In this document: in pieces, positions 12,001 to 22,800 of the stretch | Numbering within the stretch: position 1 is the stretch's first letter | Layout: each line of letters starts with the position of its first letter | Assembly (NCBI RefSeq): GCF_035046505.1 | Contig: NC_089822.1 | Coordinates: forward strand, 102,246,659-102,310,658 | Direction of reading: 5' to 3' | Source: Tiliqua scincoides | Taxonomy: Eukaryota; Chordata; Lepidosauria; Squamata; Scincidae | DNA: 64,000 nt | Translations under genes and position numbers: made by a program | Notes under the pieces: generated by a model | What the model was told of the DNA's origin: nothing | The model's database searches: none | What the model saw: only the letters and a program-made list of their open reading frames with translations

Positions 12001-12566
12001 TCCTATCCTCCTTCCCCCTGCTGGTGCAGCCATAGCCCAGATCAACTTATGCCACACTAAACTTGATAGTGCCATGAAACTCTTTGCTTATTTTCTAGGC
12101 CATCTTGTCTCACATGAAAGTGGAATGCAAGTGCCATGGGGTATCAGGCTCCTGTGAAGTCCGCACATGCTGGAAAGTCATGCCCCCATTCCGCAAGGTG
12201 GGCAATATCCTGAAGGAAAAATTTGAAGGTGCCACAGAAGTGCATCTGAAACGCGTGGGTTCTCAAAAGCTGTTGGTGCCCAAGAGCTCCCGCTTCAAGC
12301 CCTATGCCACACATGACTTAGTCTACGTGATGGCCAGCCCAGATTTCTGCAACAAGGATCCACATGGAGGTATCTTTGGCACCTCAGGACGTCAGTGCAA
12401 CCGGACTTCCCCTGCCATGGGTGGCTGTGAACTACTGTGCTGTGGGCGGGGCTTCCACACAGCCCAGGCAGAGGTGATTGAGAGATGTAGCTGTAAGTTC
12501 CACTGGTGCTGCTCAGTCAAGTGCAGGCAATGCCGGCACTTGGTGGAGGTGCACCGGTGTAGGTAA
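5959..12566 (+). CDS. WNT4B: WNT4-like secreted signalling protein, probably WNT4B, five exons, complete
   Basis: The product is a lipid-modified secreted WNT ligand that would act on Frizzled receptors. Coding exons are 5959-6023, 7016-7254, 11002-11133, 11470-11612 and 12099-12566. All junctions are GT-AG and phases close, giving 348 residues (human WNT4 has 351). Residues 1-21 form a hydrophobic signal peptide. [11 protein letters not shown] (glycosylation at Asn85), HNNEAGRK and [12 protein letters not shown] are WNT4-type motifs. Ser209 in HGVSGSC is the expected palmitoleoylation site. The C-terminal cysteine-rich block ends VHRCR. Several segments differ from the strongly conserved tetrapod WNT4, for example residues 27-60. 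That divergence and the location beside ACRBP and ING4 suggest the WNT4B paralogue. A polyadenylation signal AATAAA lies at 12855-12860. I see no disabling change. The WNT family call is firm; the B assignment is an inference. Confidence 0.93.
6424..6886. mobile_element. hAT MITE in intron 1, target duplication CTGTAGGG
   Basis: The ends are CAGGGGTGTCCAAA and TTTGGGCACCCCTG, an inverted repeat of the hAT type. An 8 bp direct repeat, CTGTAGGG, lies at 6416-6423 and 6887-6894. The interior is AT-rich on the left and holds AAGGCCTATAAAAGGCC in the middle. It has no coding capacity and is the same family as 27043-27475. Confidence 0.85.
7016..7254 (+). CDS. WNT4B: WNT4-like exon 2
   Basis: Encodes residues 22-101. 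The acceptor is TTTCTATGCAG and the donor CAAG|GTCAGA. It carries [19 protein letters not shown] and RNRRWNCST, the N-terminal WNT signature. The segment after LAK (about residues 27-40) differs clearly from WNT4. Confidence 0.93.
7465..7555. repeat. Palindromic short repeat, AGTAAG family
   Basis: About 91 bp with near-mirror halves: GCAATCCTATCTACAC and GGGAGTAAGCTCCATT on the left, AACTTACTTCTGAGTAG and ATAGGATTGGGC on the right. Other copies are at 38372-38464, 40870-40965, 51698-51790, 52466-52556, 58699-59002 (tandem) and 61186-61280. It looks like a small MITE; the superfamily is not settled by the sequence. Confidence 0.75.
7845..7945. repeat. L2/MIR-like 3' tail
   Basis: TTTTTATACCGCCC is followed by a tract ending TCCTCACAACAACCCTGTGA and GGTAGGT. 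That core is shared by L2 and MIR-like tails in amniotes. It lies inside the hAT-like element at 7732-9650. Confidence 0.55.
8854..8965. repeat. G-rich minisatellite, about three 38 bp units
   Basis: Three units begin GGATCCAGG(A/C)TTGGAG, each followed by a poly-G stretch and GAGAAAGGGAGATTGGG. A related unit lies at 8107-8150. The G runs make quadruplex formation plausible on this strand. Confidence 0.75.
9659..11001. other. Rest of WNT4-like intron 2
   Basis: No exon, transposase or recognisable repeat boundary stands out. The part from 10020 to 10900 is AT-rich with ordinary intronic composition. The region ends in the polypyrimidine tract and acceptor of exon 3. Confidence 0.5.
11002..11133 (+). 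CDS. WNT4B: WNT4-like exon 3
   Basis: Encodes residues 102-145 after the acceptor TTTGCTGCAG and up to the donor GAAG|GTAACA. It reads [15 protein letters not shown] then [18 protein letters not shown], the expected WNT4 exon with conserved cysteines. Confidence 0.95.
11470..11612 (+). CDS. WNT4B: WNT4-like exon 4
   Basis: Encodes residues 146-193, from [10 protein letters not shown] to [12 protein letters not shown]. The acceptor is ACTCAACAG and the donor AAAG|GTAACA. The exon ends in phase 0, as in WNT4. Confidence 0.95.
12099..12566 (+). CDS. WNT4B: WNT4-like exon 5 (C-terminal half)
   Basis: Encodes residues 194-348 and the TAA stop. The acceptor is TTATTTTCTAG. It contains the lipid-acceptor motif [10 protein letters not shown] and the cysteine-rich thumb [20 protein letters not shown] followed by [13 protein letters not shown], and ends in the last cysteine pair at VHRCR. 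All expected cysteines appear to be present. Confidence 0.96.
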   Translation, partial: AILSHMKVECKCHGVSGSCEVRTCWKVMPPFRKVGNILKEKFEGATEVHLKRVGSQKLLVPKSSRFKPYATHDLVYVMASPDFCNKDPHGGIFGTSGRQCNRTSPAMGGCELLCCGRGFHTAQAEVIERCSCKFHWCCSVKCRQCRHLVEVHRCR

Positions 12567-13726
12567 GAGCGGAAGAGGAAGGTGGGGCAGCTTGTCAATC
12601 AAAGCAAAGTTGTGGAAAGGGAACGGGAAGTAGATAGGAGGCAAGAGATGCACAGAAAGCCAGAGTGGAAGACTCTTTTCCCAGACTCAAAGAGGTGGGC
12701 CTGAACATCTGAGACAATACATGTAGCAGCATCTCTCTGGCAGATGTGGCATTAATCTTAGATGTTTGGTTTTGCCCTGTTTTCTTGACAGTGTACTTTT
12801 GGACATAGGGCTGAATACCCAGCATGCAACCAGCTAAACATTTTGTACATAGGGAATAAAATAACTTCACCAAAGGGCAGTGTGTGTACCCACATGAATG
12901 TGTCTCTCTCGTCTGGGAAGTTGGAGCTGCTGTATTCTAGGGGCAAATATAGATGTATCTTTTAACAGGACCATCTTTTAAATGTTATGGAGTGAGCCCC
13001 GTTTTCCCCCATCTTTGTAGACACATTCAACAAATATATTTACCAGAGATTCAAACACTGAAAAGTTTGAATAAGATTGCCAAAAATCTGGTTTGTCCCT
13101 AAAAATAAGTCCTACTTTAAACAAACAAAAGAAGACAAACTGAGCAATCCTTTCCAATTTGTCCACTACTAGATTCTAACAGAATATGTTTTCTGTTCAC
13201 AGCATTTAGGATTGTTAAGGGCAGAAATCTACACACATGCGCACACACATGCATGTCTACAAAGGATGCCAATGGCATATATACAAAAAATGAAAAACAG
13301 AGGAAATGGGGGTGAACTGGAAAAGTTCTTTAAGAATACAAATATCAATCATTACTAACAATAGTTCAGAGTTTAGTTCCCTGATGAAGATAAGGGGCAA
13401 AGGCTTCCGTGGGGGGAGAACGACGGCTATTTCACACCATTGGCCTTCCTTCTTGTGTTTCTGTTCCCATTTGCAGAGTCTTGGAGAAGCCCATAAAGTT
13501 GGTAAGGAAAACTGCTGCTCAAGAGACATGCTTAACTGTGCAGTCCTTGTGATGCAGTACTCACAGCCAAATCACTTCTATCACCAAGTAGAGTGCAGGA
13601 GACTGTATTCAAATGGCAGTGAGGGGACAACAGAAAGTGTTCTTGAGAAGAAAGTCACACGCTGCTCTTTCTCTGACCCTGTCCAACAGTTCCTCCTGTC
13701 AAAGCTACTCTCTTGTGCTCATTCAA
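12567..13726. other. Convergent 3' ends of the WNT4-like gene and ACRBP
   Basis: The two stop codons face each other across 1.16 kb. The plus-strand gene has AATAAA at 12855. I see no clear AATAAA for ACRBP on the minus strand here, so its 3' end is not located. The long plus-strand open frame at 13306-13857 is antisense to the last ACRBP exon and has no domain. Confidence 0.6.
12855..12860 (+). terminator. Polyadenylation signal of the WNT4-like gene
   Basis: AATAAA lies 289 bases after the stop codon in GGGAATAAAATAAC. It is the first canonical signal downstream and sits before the convergent ACRBP 3' end. Confidence 0.6.
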
Positions 13727-13840
13727 TCACCCCTGAGCAATATTCAAAAATTTCTGGCTCCAGAGCTGTACTTCCTTTTCCCCTTCCTCCTTGCTTAGCA
13801 CATGGTACGCCATATTTCTTCGGCAGCCATGCCGCCGCAC
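13727..13840 (-). CDS. ACRBP: ACRBP exon 10 (C-terminus)
   Basis: After the acceptor CTTTATCCTCAG the exon reads VRRHGCRRNMAYHVLSKEEG then EVQLWSQKFLNIAQG and a TGA stop. This matches [20 protein letters not shown] and VVLRWSQEFSTLTLGQ at the human C-terminus, including the last Kazal cysteine and the WSQ motif. Confidence 0.92.
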   Translation of the reverse strand: MRRHGCRRNMAYHVLSKEEGEKEVQLWSQKFLNIAQG

Positions 13841-16800
13841 CTGAGGATAAAGTGTGAAAGATCAACAGGACAACAGAAAATAGAGCTGGTTCCTTCACTT
13901 CCTGAAGGAAAAGTGTAGTTCACCCCCCCCCAAAAAAAAAAACACTGACCAAGCAAAACCTAGTGTCCTTTAAATTTTGCCAACCAGATGACTCTGAAAG
14001 TTGGAATGTAGCATAATTTAGATGCTTTGAAAGGAAGGGCTGGAGACAGTGCTAACAGTAAACAAAGATGCTGATTGGTTGAAAGTGACTGGCAAAGACT
14101 GGTAAAGTCAAGACTGTAATATATGTTATTTTAATAATATGCTTGATTTTTATTATCCAAATACATTCAATTCTCAGTATCTACGCACTCCATTCCCTTA
14201 TTCACTTATCCCCAGGAATGAAGAGTGTGACTTACCTTGTGCCATTCCCTATCTGTTTTTACCTAACTGTGGCCATCCTGAAGTTATCAGTAGCCATTCC
14301 GAAGTGATTCCAGCATTGGTGGTGGTGATTTTAAAGTTATCTGGGCCGTTCTGAAGCCATCCACCACCATCCTGAACTATCCATACCATTCTGAAGGTAT
14401 TTGTGCCAATTTGATTTTCCCCCAATCCCACTGATCCCACAGGATCAATGATACTATATCCACAGATTCAGTATCTGCATTTTCCAGCAACCGACACCCA
14501 CGGATACCAAAAATTGACTGTAGCAGCTTCAGAGGGGCAATCTGGATCAGGCTGCTACATGCAGGTCATTTACTCTTTGGCCCTACCATGGTCCTGCTTC
14601 AGATTGGTCAGTCTGTGGAACTTCTTGCCGCAGGATGTGGTGACGGCATCTGGCCTGGATGCCTTTAAAAGGGGATTGGACAAGTTCCTGGAGGAAAAAT
14701 CCATTATGGGTTACAAGCCATGATGTGTATGCGCAACCTCCTGATTTTAGAAATGGGCTATGTCAGAATGCCAGATGCAAGGGAGGGCACCAGGATGCAG
14801 GACTCTTGTTATCTGGTGTGCTCCCTGGGGCATTTGGTGGGCCACTGTGAGATACAGGAAGCTGGACTAGATGGGTCTATGGCCTGATCCAGTGGGGCTG
14901 CTTTTATGTCCTTTGCCTTGGGAGGGAAGCTCCCTTTGGCAGTAATGGGGGGGGGGGCATCTTTTCCAGAGTTAATAGCAGGTCTAGAGGGAATTCAGAC
15001 TGGGACTACGGCAGAGACAAACTCTCTGTCCCAGTCTGGATCAGGCAGCTATTTAGATAAGAAACAAGCACATCAGGGTTAAACATCTTATTAAGGTAAC
15101 ATGTAGTTTGGCCATAAGAGCATGCTCTTGCTAAAAGATTTTGCCATGTTGCTCTTTAAAAAAAAAATTAAAACTACAGGGTTGGGGCAAGCCTTGATTT
15201 TACACAGTGAGGTAGCTAGCACCCAGCTACTAAATATGTCATTTTAAAAAGTTCACAAAATGAAACTTAACAGCAGCATCGCACACTATATTGAAGAGAT
15301 GCCTTTGACCCACAAACAGCCAGATTACACATGGCAATCAGAAGAGCAAGAGATTTAGGGCACAATCCTAACCCCTTATGCCAGTGCTTTCCAGCACTGA
15401 CATAAGGGCAATGCAGCTCTGAGGTAAGGGAACAAACATTCCCCGACTTTGAGGAGGCTTCTGTGAGTGACACCCAACTGCAGGAGGCAGCACATGTCCC
15501 ATTGGTTAGGATTGCGCCCTTATTCTCCGGGGGGGGGGGGGAACTACTTGAGCCGACACATTTTTTCTACTCAGACCTAATCCTGACATAATGCCTAAGC
15601 TGCAAGGATAGGAATAAAAGCTCACCAGTTTTCATTGCTAGCACAGAAACTCAGATGTATGTGCACTCCAGTTGCTTTCACACTAGCTATTTTGTAAGGA
15701 AGACATCATTCTTTCACTTGGTTTTTGCAGAGAATCTAGATTATGTCATTGTCAAACCATGGCATGTCAGTGTTTTCCATGTTATGATTTATTTAGCTTT
15801 TTTTAGATTTAGTGTGAAGTGTGCTTTTTTCTTAAAACATACGTACTTGTGGCACCCAGGTTATCCAGCGTTGACTTCCAAAGGACTATTAAAGTGTTTT
15901 TGGTGCCTTTAATTAGCAGCTACCTCCTTACCCCCTTCCTTTTACAGCAACTAATTAGTTGTGCTTTTTTTTTTTGTTCATTCCCAGCTACAATTTCATT
16001 ACAACCAAAAACATTAATGAGCTATTGCAATGGCTACAAAGAGGAGACCAGTAATTAAAAACAACCTCCCCCCCCCCCCCCACAAATACACAAACATACT
16101 CCAGAGAACAGAAACTGCTTAGGGATGTGGCTGAGGAGGCAGCTGAGCTGCTTTAAAAGATACAGGTATTCAGGGAGAGTTGCAGGCAGAAGTAGGACCT
16201 CTGCTAAATGGGATTTGCCCAAGAGAAAACCATATAGTAGGATCTTGCCCTTAGGGATGGGTATTGCAGGATTTTTATGGGGAATGTGACATGGCATGAA
16301 GGACCAGGTGGAACCACCTTCTTAATTCTTCTTCCACCAAATTGTGGAAATCTATGCCATAGCAGTGCTCAAAAACTCTAACATGGAAGAATTCCAGGGC
16401 TGAAAGAAAGCTGAAGCTCCTTGCTTTTGTGATTCTTGCCAGCAAATTGCCTTTGGCTCTAAAAGAACTAAGTCTGCAGTTTCAGAATCCTGCTTCCAGG
16501 TGATGTTTATTCCAAGTCAAAGCACCAATGGGAGACTGGAAGCTCCTGCAGGAGACTGGCAGAGAAGGGAGCTGCTTAATCTTTCCCTGTTAGTTGTTTG
16601 TATTCGCAAAATCACACACTCACCCCAAGCTGCTAGCACCAACTACGTACCCCAAGCTGCTAGCACGTACTTTCTATGACAGGGGGTGAAGACAGACACA
16701 ACATAGAAAAGAGCTCACAGCACTTCCCCCAGTGCACCTGGCTTCACAACTGAAGTGACTCGCATGCTGGACTTCTGGGTAAAAGTGTCTAGTCTCACCT

Positions 16801-19800
16801 TCTTTCTACTCTTGCTGTTCTGCAGGCACTCGTAGCTTTTAAATGCACAATAAGTAGGATGTACGATTCTTGCTGAGTCACAAATCTGGGAGAAATGAAA
16901 TAGAAATGGAAGGAATGAGAGAAACAAACAAACCATGAAGCAATGAGGGGCTCTGCGCATAATACTTACCTTGTCTGGGAAATCACCTCTGTGGAATTGG
17001 GAATATTCTGTTTGCAACCAGAGAGCTACACGGGAATCATCACAGCCATAGGTGGCCAAAATACCACACCAGTACTGAAGCTGCGAAACGTCTTGCATCT
17101 TCCCATTGAATTGCTCTCCTTTCTTTAGGGGGGCAACCTGATAACACAAAACGTTATTTTGTGGGGATCTGACACAGCAGAGTTTATCCACAAATGAACC
17201 TTTCTCTGGAATCTTGGTATCTGAATCTTTACCTTACCGTGGTGCTTTTGGCTTGGTGCTGGGTCAAAACCCCAGGGTTGATATAGGTTGTGAATGTGCC
17301 ACCATCACAGGGGATGCGGTTCAGGTCGGAGACCCCTTGGCACTGCTCTGTCTTTAGGGAGCAGAATGCACACTCGGAGCACAGATCTGCGTGGCGTCGG
17401 CCAAGGTTATCACACACCTAGAGAGTGACAGAGCAGTAAAAAGAACCAGAACATACTCAGGTCTCTGGAACATTCTTCACCTCTAAGTATGCTGAAGCAC
17501 CTGGCAGGTCACTGTTGGTGTTGGCTTTAGTCTTATCCACCATGCCAGCTCTAAGTTTCAAAATGCTCCTTCTCTCTGAACTAGATCAAAAAGGAGATTT
17601 CCCCAAATCTGTTTCCATTTTCTCATCAGGAGATACTCTGAATAGGAGCACAGGTATTTGGGGTGGGTAGGCTTGGGAAACTCAGGAGACCCCGGCTGCA
17701 GAAAGCATAAACTGTCATCTAGAACTGAGGCTTACCAAGTCCCCATAGCCCAGGGTTTTTGCTTCCATTTGTTTCCAGGCCTTGCTAACAGCTGAGGTTA
17801 TGCAATTATCTTGCAGCAGAGCATAGCAGAGAATCACCAGAGCTTCACCCTTCTCAAGATCAAAGAGGCTATTGAAAAAAGGAGAGAGGCAAACTGTGAG
17901 GAACAAGCAGGAGGATGAGGGGGCCCTTTTGATCTCCTGGGCCTGCGTCATACACCTCCCATTCTGTTTCTGAGGGATAGTCCTAAAAGTGATGCCTAGG
18001 CTCTCAGGAAGAATTGCCTATTTGAGATGCCAATCAAATTATATACAGGGTGAACCAAAAGTAGGTGGACAGTAAATACCTTCTTGCATCAGTATTTAAA
18101 TTATTTGCCATTATGGGTTATCTGAACTATCTGAAAAGGAAAAAATATTAAATTTAAGTAAATTTAGTTAATAGAATTTAATATAACACAAACACCATAG
18201 TTATAATGAACATCATCGTTATAGTATAACCCTAACACAAACCCTATTCCACCTACTGTCCACCTACTTTTGGTTCACCCTGTATAGTAGATGTTAAGGG
18301 AGATGTGTATTTGCTGCAAAAACTGCAGCTAAACATCTAATTCCCCTTTCTCTCCTTGCACCTAGCTAGGAAAATAAGTGATATGATACCAGGCAAGGGG
18401 CTTCCCTGCTCTCAGAGCAGTTCATTGGCTGTCCCTAAATGGCCTGGGGGAAACAAATCACAGATTTTCTTGAGTCAACACAGTAAGAGCAGTGCTGGGA
18501 ACTCGTCAGTGACTTGGACTCGAATCATGAAAATGTGTGATTTTTGCTGACTCAGTGACTCGTGAGTCATGCAAGTGGAAGACTGAAAAAGACTCGAGTC
18601 AGGGCCCCCCCTGACTCAAGTTTATCCCTTGGGGCCAGCATTCCAACAGGCAAGCAGCAGGGAGTTCCAGCTGGGAGGCAGGAAAGGGTTAATGCAAGTG
18701 GGGGGAAGCAGGACTGGGCTCTCTTTTCCTGTCTCTGATAGGAAGGAAGGAAGGATGATCAACAGATGATCATTGGACAAAGAATCAGCATTCTCATATT
18801 TCCATTGGCTGAGGGAGGGCAGAAGGAGGGGCTACCTTCATTGAATGGCTGGCGCAAATGGGGCTACTTGTGAATAGGGCTGCCAAACATAGGGTTGTCC
18901 TGGTAAGCCTCCCAGCTGCTGCTCGTGATCCTCCTCCCTCTTGCTGCTTCTGTCCCGGCCCCACTCAGTCCCTCCCACCCTCTCCCACCCTGTTTACAGA
19001 TGGAAGGGGGCAGCAGGGGAGTGAGTAAAGAGAACTCTGAAACACACACACACACACACACACACACCAGCAGCAGCCCCATTTTCCCCACAGTTGGCTT
19101 TTTAAAGGAGGCGATTCAGCCCAGGGAGAGAGAGAAGGCAGGGGAGCAATCACGCTTTGCAGGCATGGCTCTGTTGTTACTTGGGAGGGGGGCCCTCATT
19201 GAATGAGTAGCTGAAGACGGACTACTTCTGAGTAGAGCTACAAGGATCGGGTCATCCTGGTAAGCCTCCCAGCTGCTGCTCATGACCCTCCTCCTTCCTC
19301 TTGCCATTTCTCTCCCGGCCCTCACACCATCCCTCGCACCCCTCCTGTCTTATTTACAGATGACAGCAGGGGAGCGTTCAAAGAGAGCTCAGACACACGC
19401 TGTCACTCCTTGGCAGCAGCCCCCGCTTTTTCTACTTTTTAAGGAGCACTTTTTAAGTGGGGACGACGACAACTCGACTCAAGTCTGTTAGAATCACTAA
19501 AGGGTGACTTAGAGACTCTGAAAGTTGCCCCCATTATGACTCTTTTTCGAGTTGAGTGATGGAGGGCAGTGACTCAGTGACTCAACTCGAGTCAAGCCAC
19601 ACTGGATTTTCCCATCCCTGAGTACAAGGATAGAGGAACAAGATTTTTTTTTTTTTAAATGGCAAACAATCATTTCCTCTAATTTCTAGTTTGAGCTTCA
19701 AAACAACCTTGATTTAAACCTACAGGACAAGTGCCCTTATGGATATGCCAAACAGCTTCCTCCAGATACCTCAGTCTGCAGAGATTCCTGTATAAGAGAC

Positions 19801-22800
19801 CACCACATCAAAGGCTATATCTATGTGGCAAATGGGGACCCTTTCATTCTCATAGAAAGCCTTCATGATCTGTAACGTGGTGCTACCTAAGATGAGCCAG
19901 CTTGTACCTCTTTGCCATCTGATTGGTGGAGCCTGCTCATAGGTAGGGCAGCTTGGCTGAGGTGTGCTTTTTAAATACCAGTGCGACTGACACCTGTCCC
20001 TAGTTGAACAAAGGACCAGAAAAGACTCCTTGCTGAGTTTGGCATCCATGTGCCTACTGGTCAAGTCCAACCACATGACTTTGGATGAGGGGAAGACCAG
20101 GGGGTGAGGACAGCCTTAAGAGCTGTGGGGCCCAATTGGAACCATTTTTTGTGGGGCCCCAGGTTCACAGTCAAGGTTTATAGAGTCTTAGAGATACAAA
20201 TAAAATTTATTATAGACTTTATATCTCCATAGTATAATGGAAAGCAATCAAAATGTGTACTTAGAAAGCGCATGTGAGTTAATGGATCAAATGGATCTAA
20301 GCACATTTCAATATAAAATCGCATACACATAAGCCTACAAGTAACTAAAACATGTAGATTACCTTTGAAAAGTAAATAGCTACAAAACCACTTGTTTTTG
20401 TGACTGTGATTTAGTAAAAATATTAATTTGTAACCCTAGCATGTGGGCCCTTTAGGTGCAGGTCCTGATTGGGAACAAATGGTCCTATTGATTTAAAGCT
20501 TGTCCTGCCAGGGGGTTGATCTGGGGTCCCCCACTCTTCAACCATCAATCAGTACAGTAGGCTTTTGACCCACTGGAAAGCTAAAAAAAAAAAAGGTACT
20601 GGTTAACTTTGAATTGGTGTGCAATTCACTACAGTATTTTCACAGTCAACCTGAACTTTATTATCGGTTGACCCTTCCTGGCTCGGAGGTGAACCTTGGT
20701 ACAACAAGAGACATCTAAGGACCCAATCCTATCCAATTTTCCAGTGCCAGTGTAGCTGTGCCAAGGGGGCGTGCATTGAATCTTGCAGTGGAAAGGCAGT
20801 TACAGAGACCTCCTCAAGGTATGGGAACATTTGTTCCCTTACCTCGGGACTGCATTGTGACTACACCGGTGCTGGAAAGTTGGATAGGATTGGGCTCTAA
20901 GTGTCATATGTAAATCACATGAGACAAGGAAACAGTCTACAATCTTCATGTTAGGGTTTATTGTTTTCATTTGTCTCTAATTCTGAGACCTGTTCTTGCT
21001 TAATTCCAAGTGCCTGTTTTTGTCATTTTACCCATACCCACCCCTTTTTGTTTCCACCTTTCGTAATAAACTCTTATTATTTCTGCAAGTTACTTACCTG
21101 CTTCTTTTATTCCAGAGCAAAGAGCTATTACCCTCGCTTTCTGATGGTTCATGCAAGGTTAGCAGCACTACCCAGGGCTAAGGCTGGCACTGAGGAATTG
21201 GCTTGGCCAGGTTAGCTTACGAGTTTGCTCCTATAGCAGCCAGCTTCCATGCTGACGCAAAGCCAGTTATAATCCCAGACAGGAGGTGGGTTGACGAAGG
21301 ACACTCTCTTTCATCCTGATCTTTCCGGGGGGCAGCACGACCTCCTGCTGTTTGGTTAGGCAGCCCTACAGAATTGCCACAGTCTACCACATAATCTCCG
21401 CATCAGTCTAACACATAATTTCCAACCACAGTATCAGAAACAATTCTGACATCATAAGAAAAGAGATTGACAAAGGAGGCACAGTTTTCATCACGAACAA
21501 GCTGAACTATATATCAGAGACCAAGAGACAATTTTCGAACACTACATTTTACAGACCACTATCCTTAGACCACACTAAAAAATTCCAGAATTTTTGACAT
21601 GAACCAGTGGTTTTCAAACTCTCCAGGAGAGTTTGAGCCACTGTAAATTCTTGCGGGGGTGGGGGGGAGGCAGGGAGCACTTACCCAAGCCTCCTGCAGC
21701 CTCCCCAGGGTGCAGGGAGCCCGGTGCGAACCTTTGTTAGAGCTCCCTGCAGCAGTGAATGTAAAAGTGGAGCGATCGCAGCCCGCCTCCACTAAAGTTG
21801 AAGTGGAGCTTGATCACTCCACTCTCACTGCTGCGGGGAGCCCTAACAAAGGTTCGCACCTGGCTCCCTGCACCCTGGGGAGGCTGCAGGAGGCTTAGGT
21901 AAGTGCTCCCAAGCCCCTGCAGCCCCCTGAGCAGTGCGATCCTGGGGATCGCGCCTCTGCCTCCTCCCTGCCTCCAGGCTGCCCCCACCCCTTAATTGCG
22001 ACGCCCCAGTTTGAAAAGCCCTGACATAAACTGATGAAGGAATTTCCTGATGAGGTACAAAATCAAGCCTACATCAACACATCTGAGGATCCTTGACGAG
22101 GGGCCCTTCTATCTACTAGCCTAAAAACACATACCTGGTAACCCAGGTTGCCCCACTGAACACCAGCACAACTTTACCAGTAGGGAGGCCAGAACAGGGA
22201 GGAGAATCGGATGTGACATGGGCAGGATGAGGGAGTCAACATACACCATGTCCTAATCTCCTTTCAGAAAATGGACATGTCCCCAGTGCCAGAAAGACAC
22301 TATGACAGTGAGAGAGTTGGGACAAATACGAGTAACCCCATAAGGCACAATGGGAAAGGGGGAAATAGTAGAGAATTACTGCTCCAATCACTCCCTACCC
22401 CACCCATTTCCCCACAATGGTGCATTGGTAACACACTGCTGAATACCCAGGTAAAGTCAGAGCCTAACTACATGATCTACACAAATGTGTGAATGACACA
22501 CTGATTCAGTAGCATAGTTGGGGAACACACAAAATGGTTAGTACTGCCGGAGCTGCAACATACAGTGTAAGCAGCCCTCTGCCAGAGCCATTCCGGACAG
22601 TGATGGCAATCTGCAGGAGGTGCTGTTTGGTTCAGCGAATGCCTGTGTGTTGCTGTTGCTGCCCAAATTAATTCCGACGGTGAGTGGGATGGGCCACTTA
22701 CACAGCACCTGCAGTGCTTACCGTTTTGCCTCCCTCTAGCTACACTACTGCACTGATAGCCTTTTTCCCCCCCTTTTATGAGAACAATGCTTCTTGAATA

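Noticed and set aside
13456-13512. Tiny plus-strand exon-like piece (TTTGCAG acceptor, GTAAGG donor)
   Set aside because: A 25-base piece between chance splice-like motifs after the WNT stop codon, with no frame or homology support.
13306-13857. 183-codon plus-strand open frame downstream of the WNT gene
   Set aside because: It is antisense to the last ACRBP exon, has no domain or codon pattern I recognise, and no supporting splice context.
16715-16798. Read-through end of ACRBP exon 9
   Set aside because: The open frame past AAG|GTGAGA lacks the last Kazal cysteine. A separate exon at 13840-13727 matches the human C-terminus much better.
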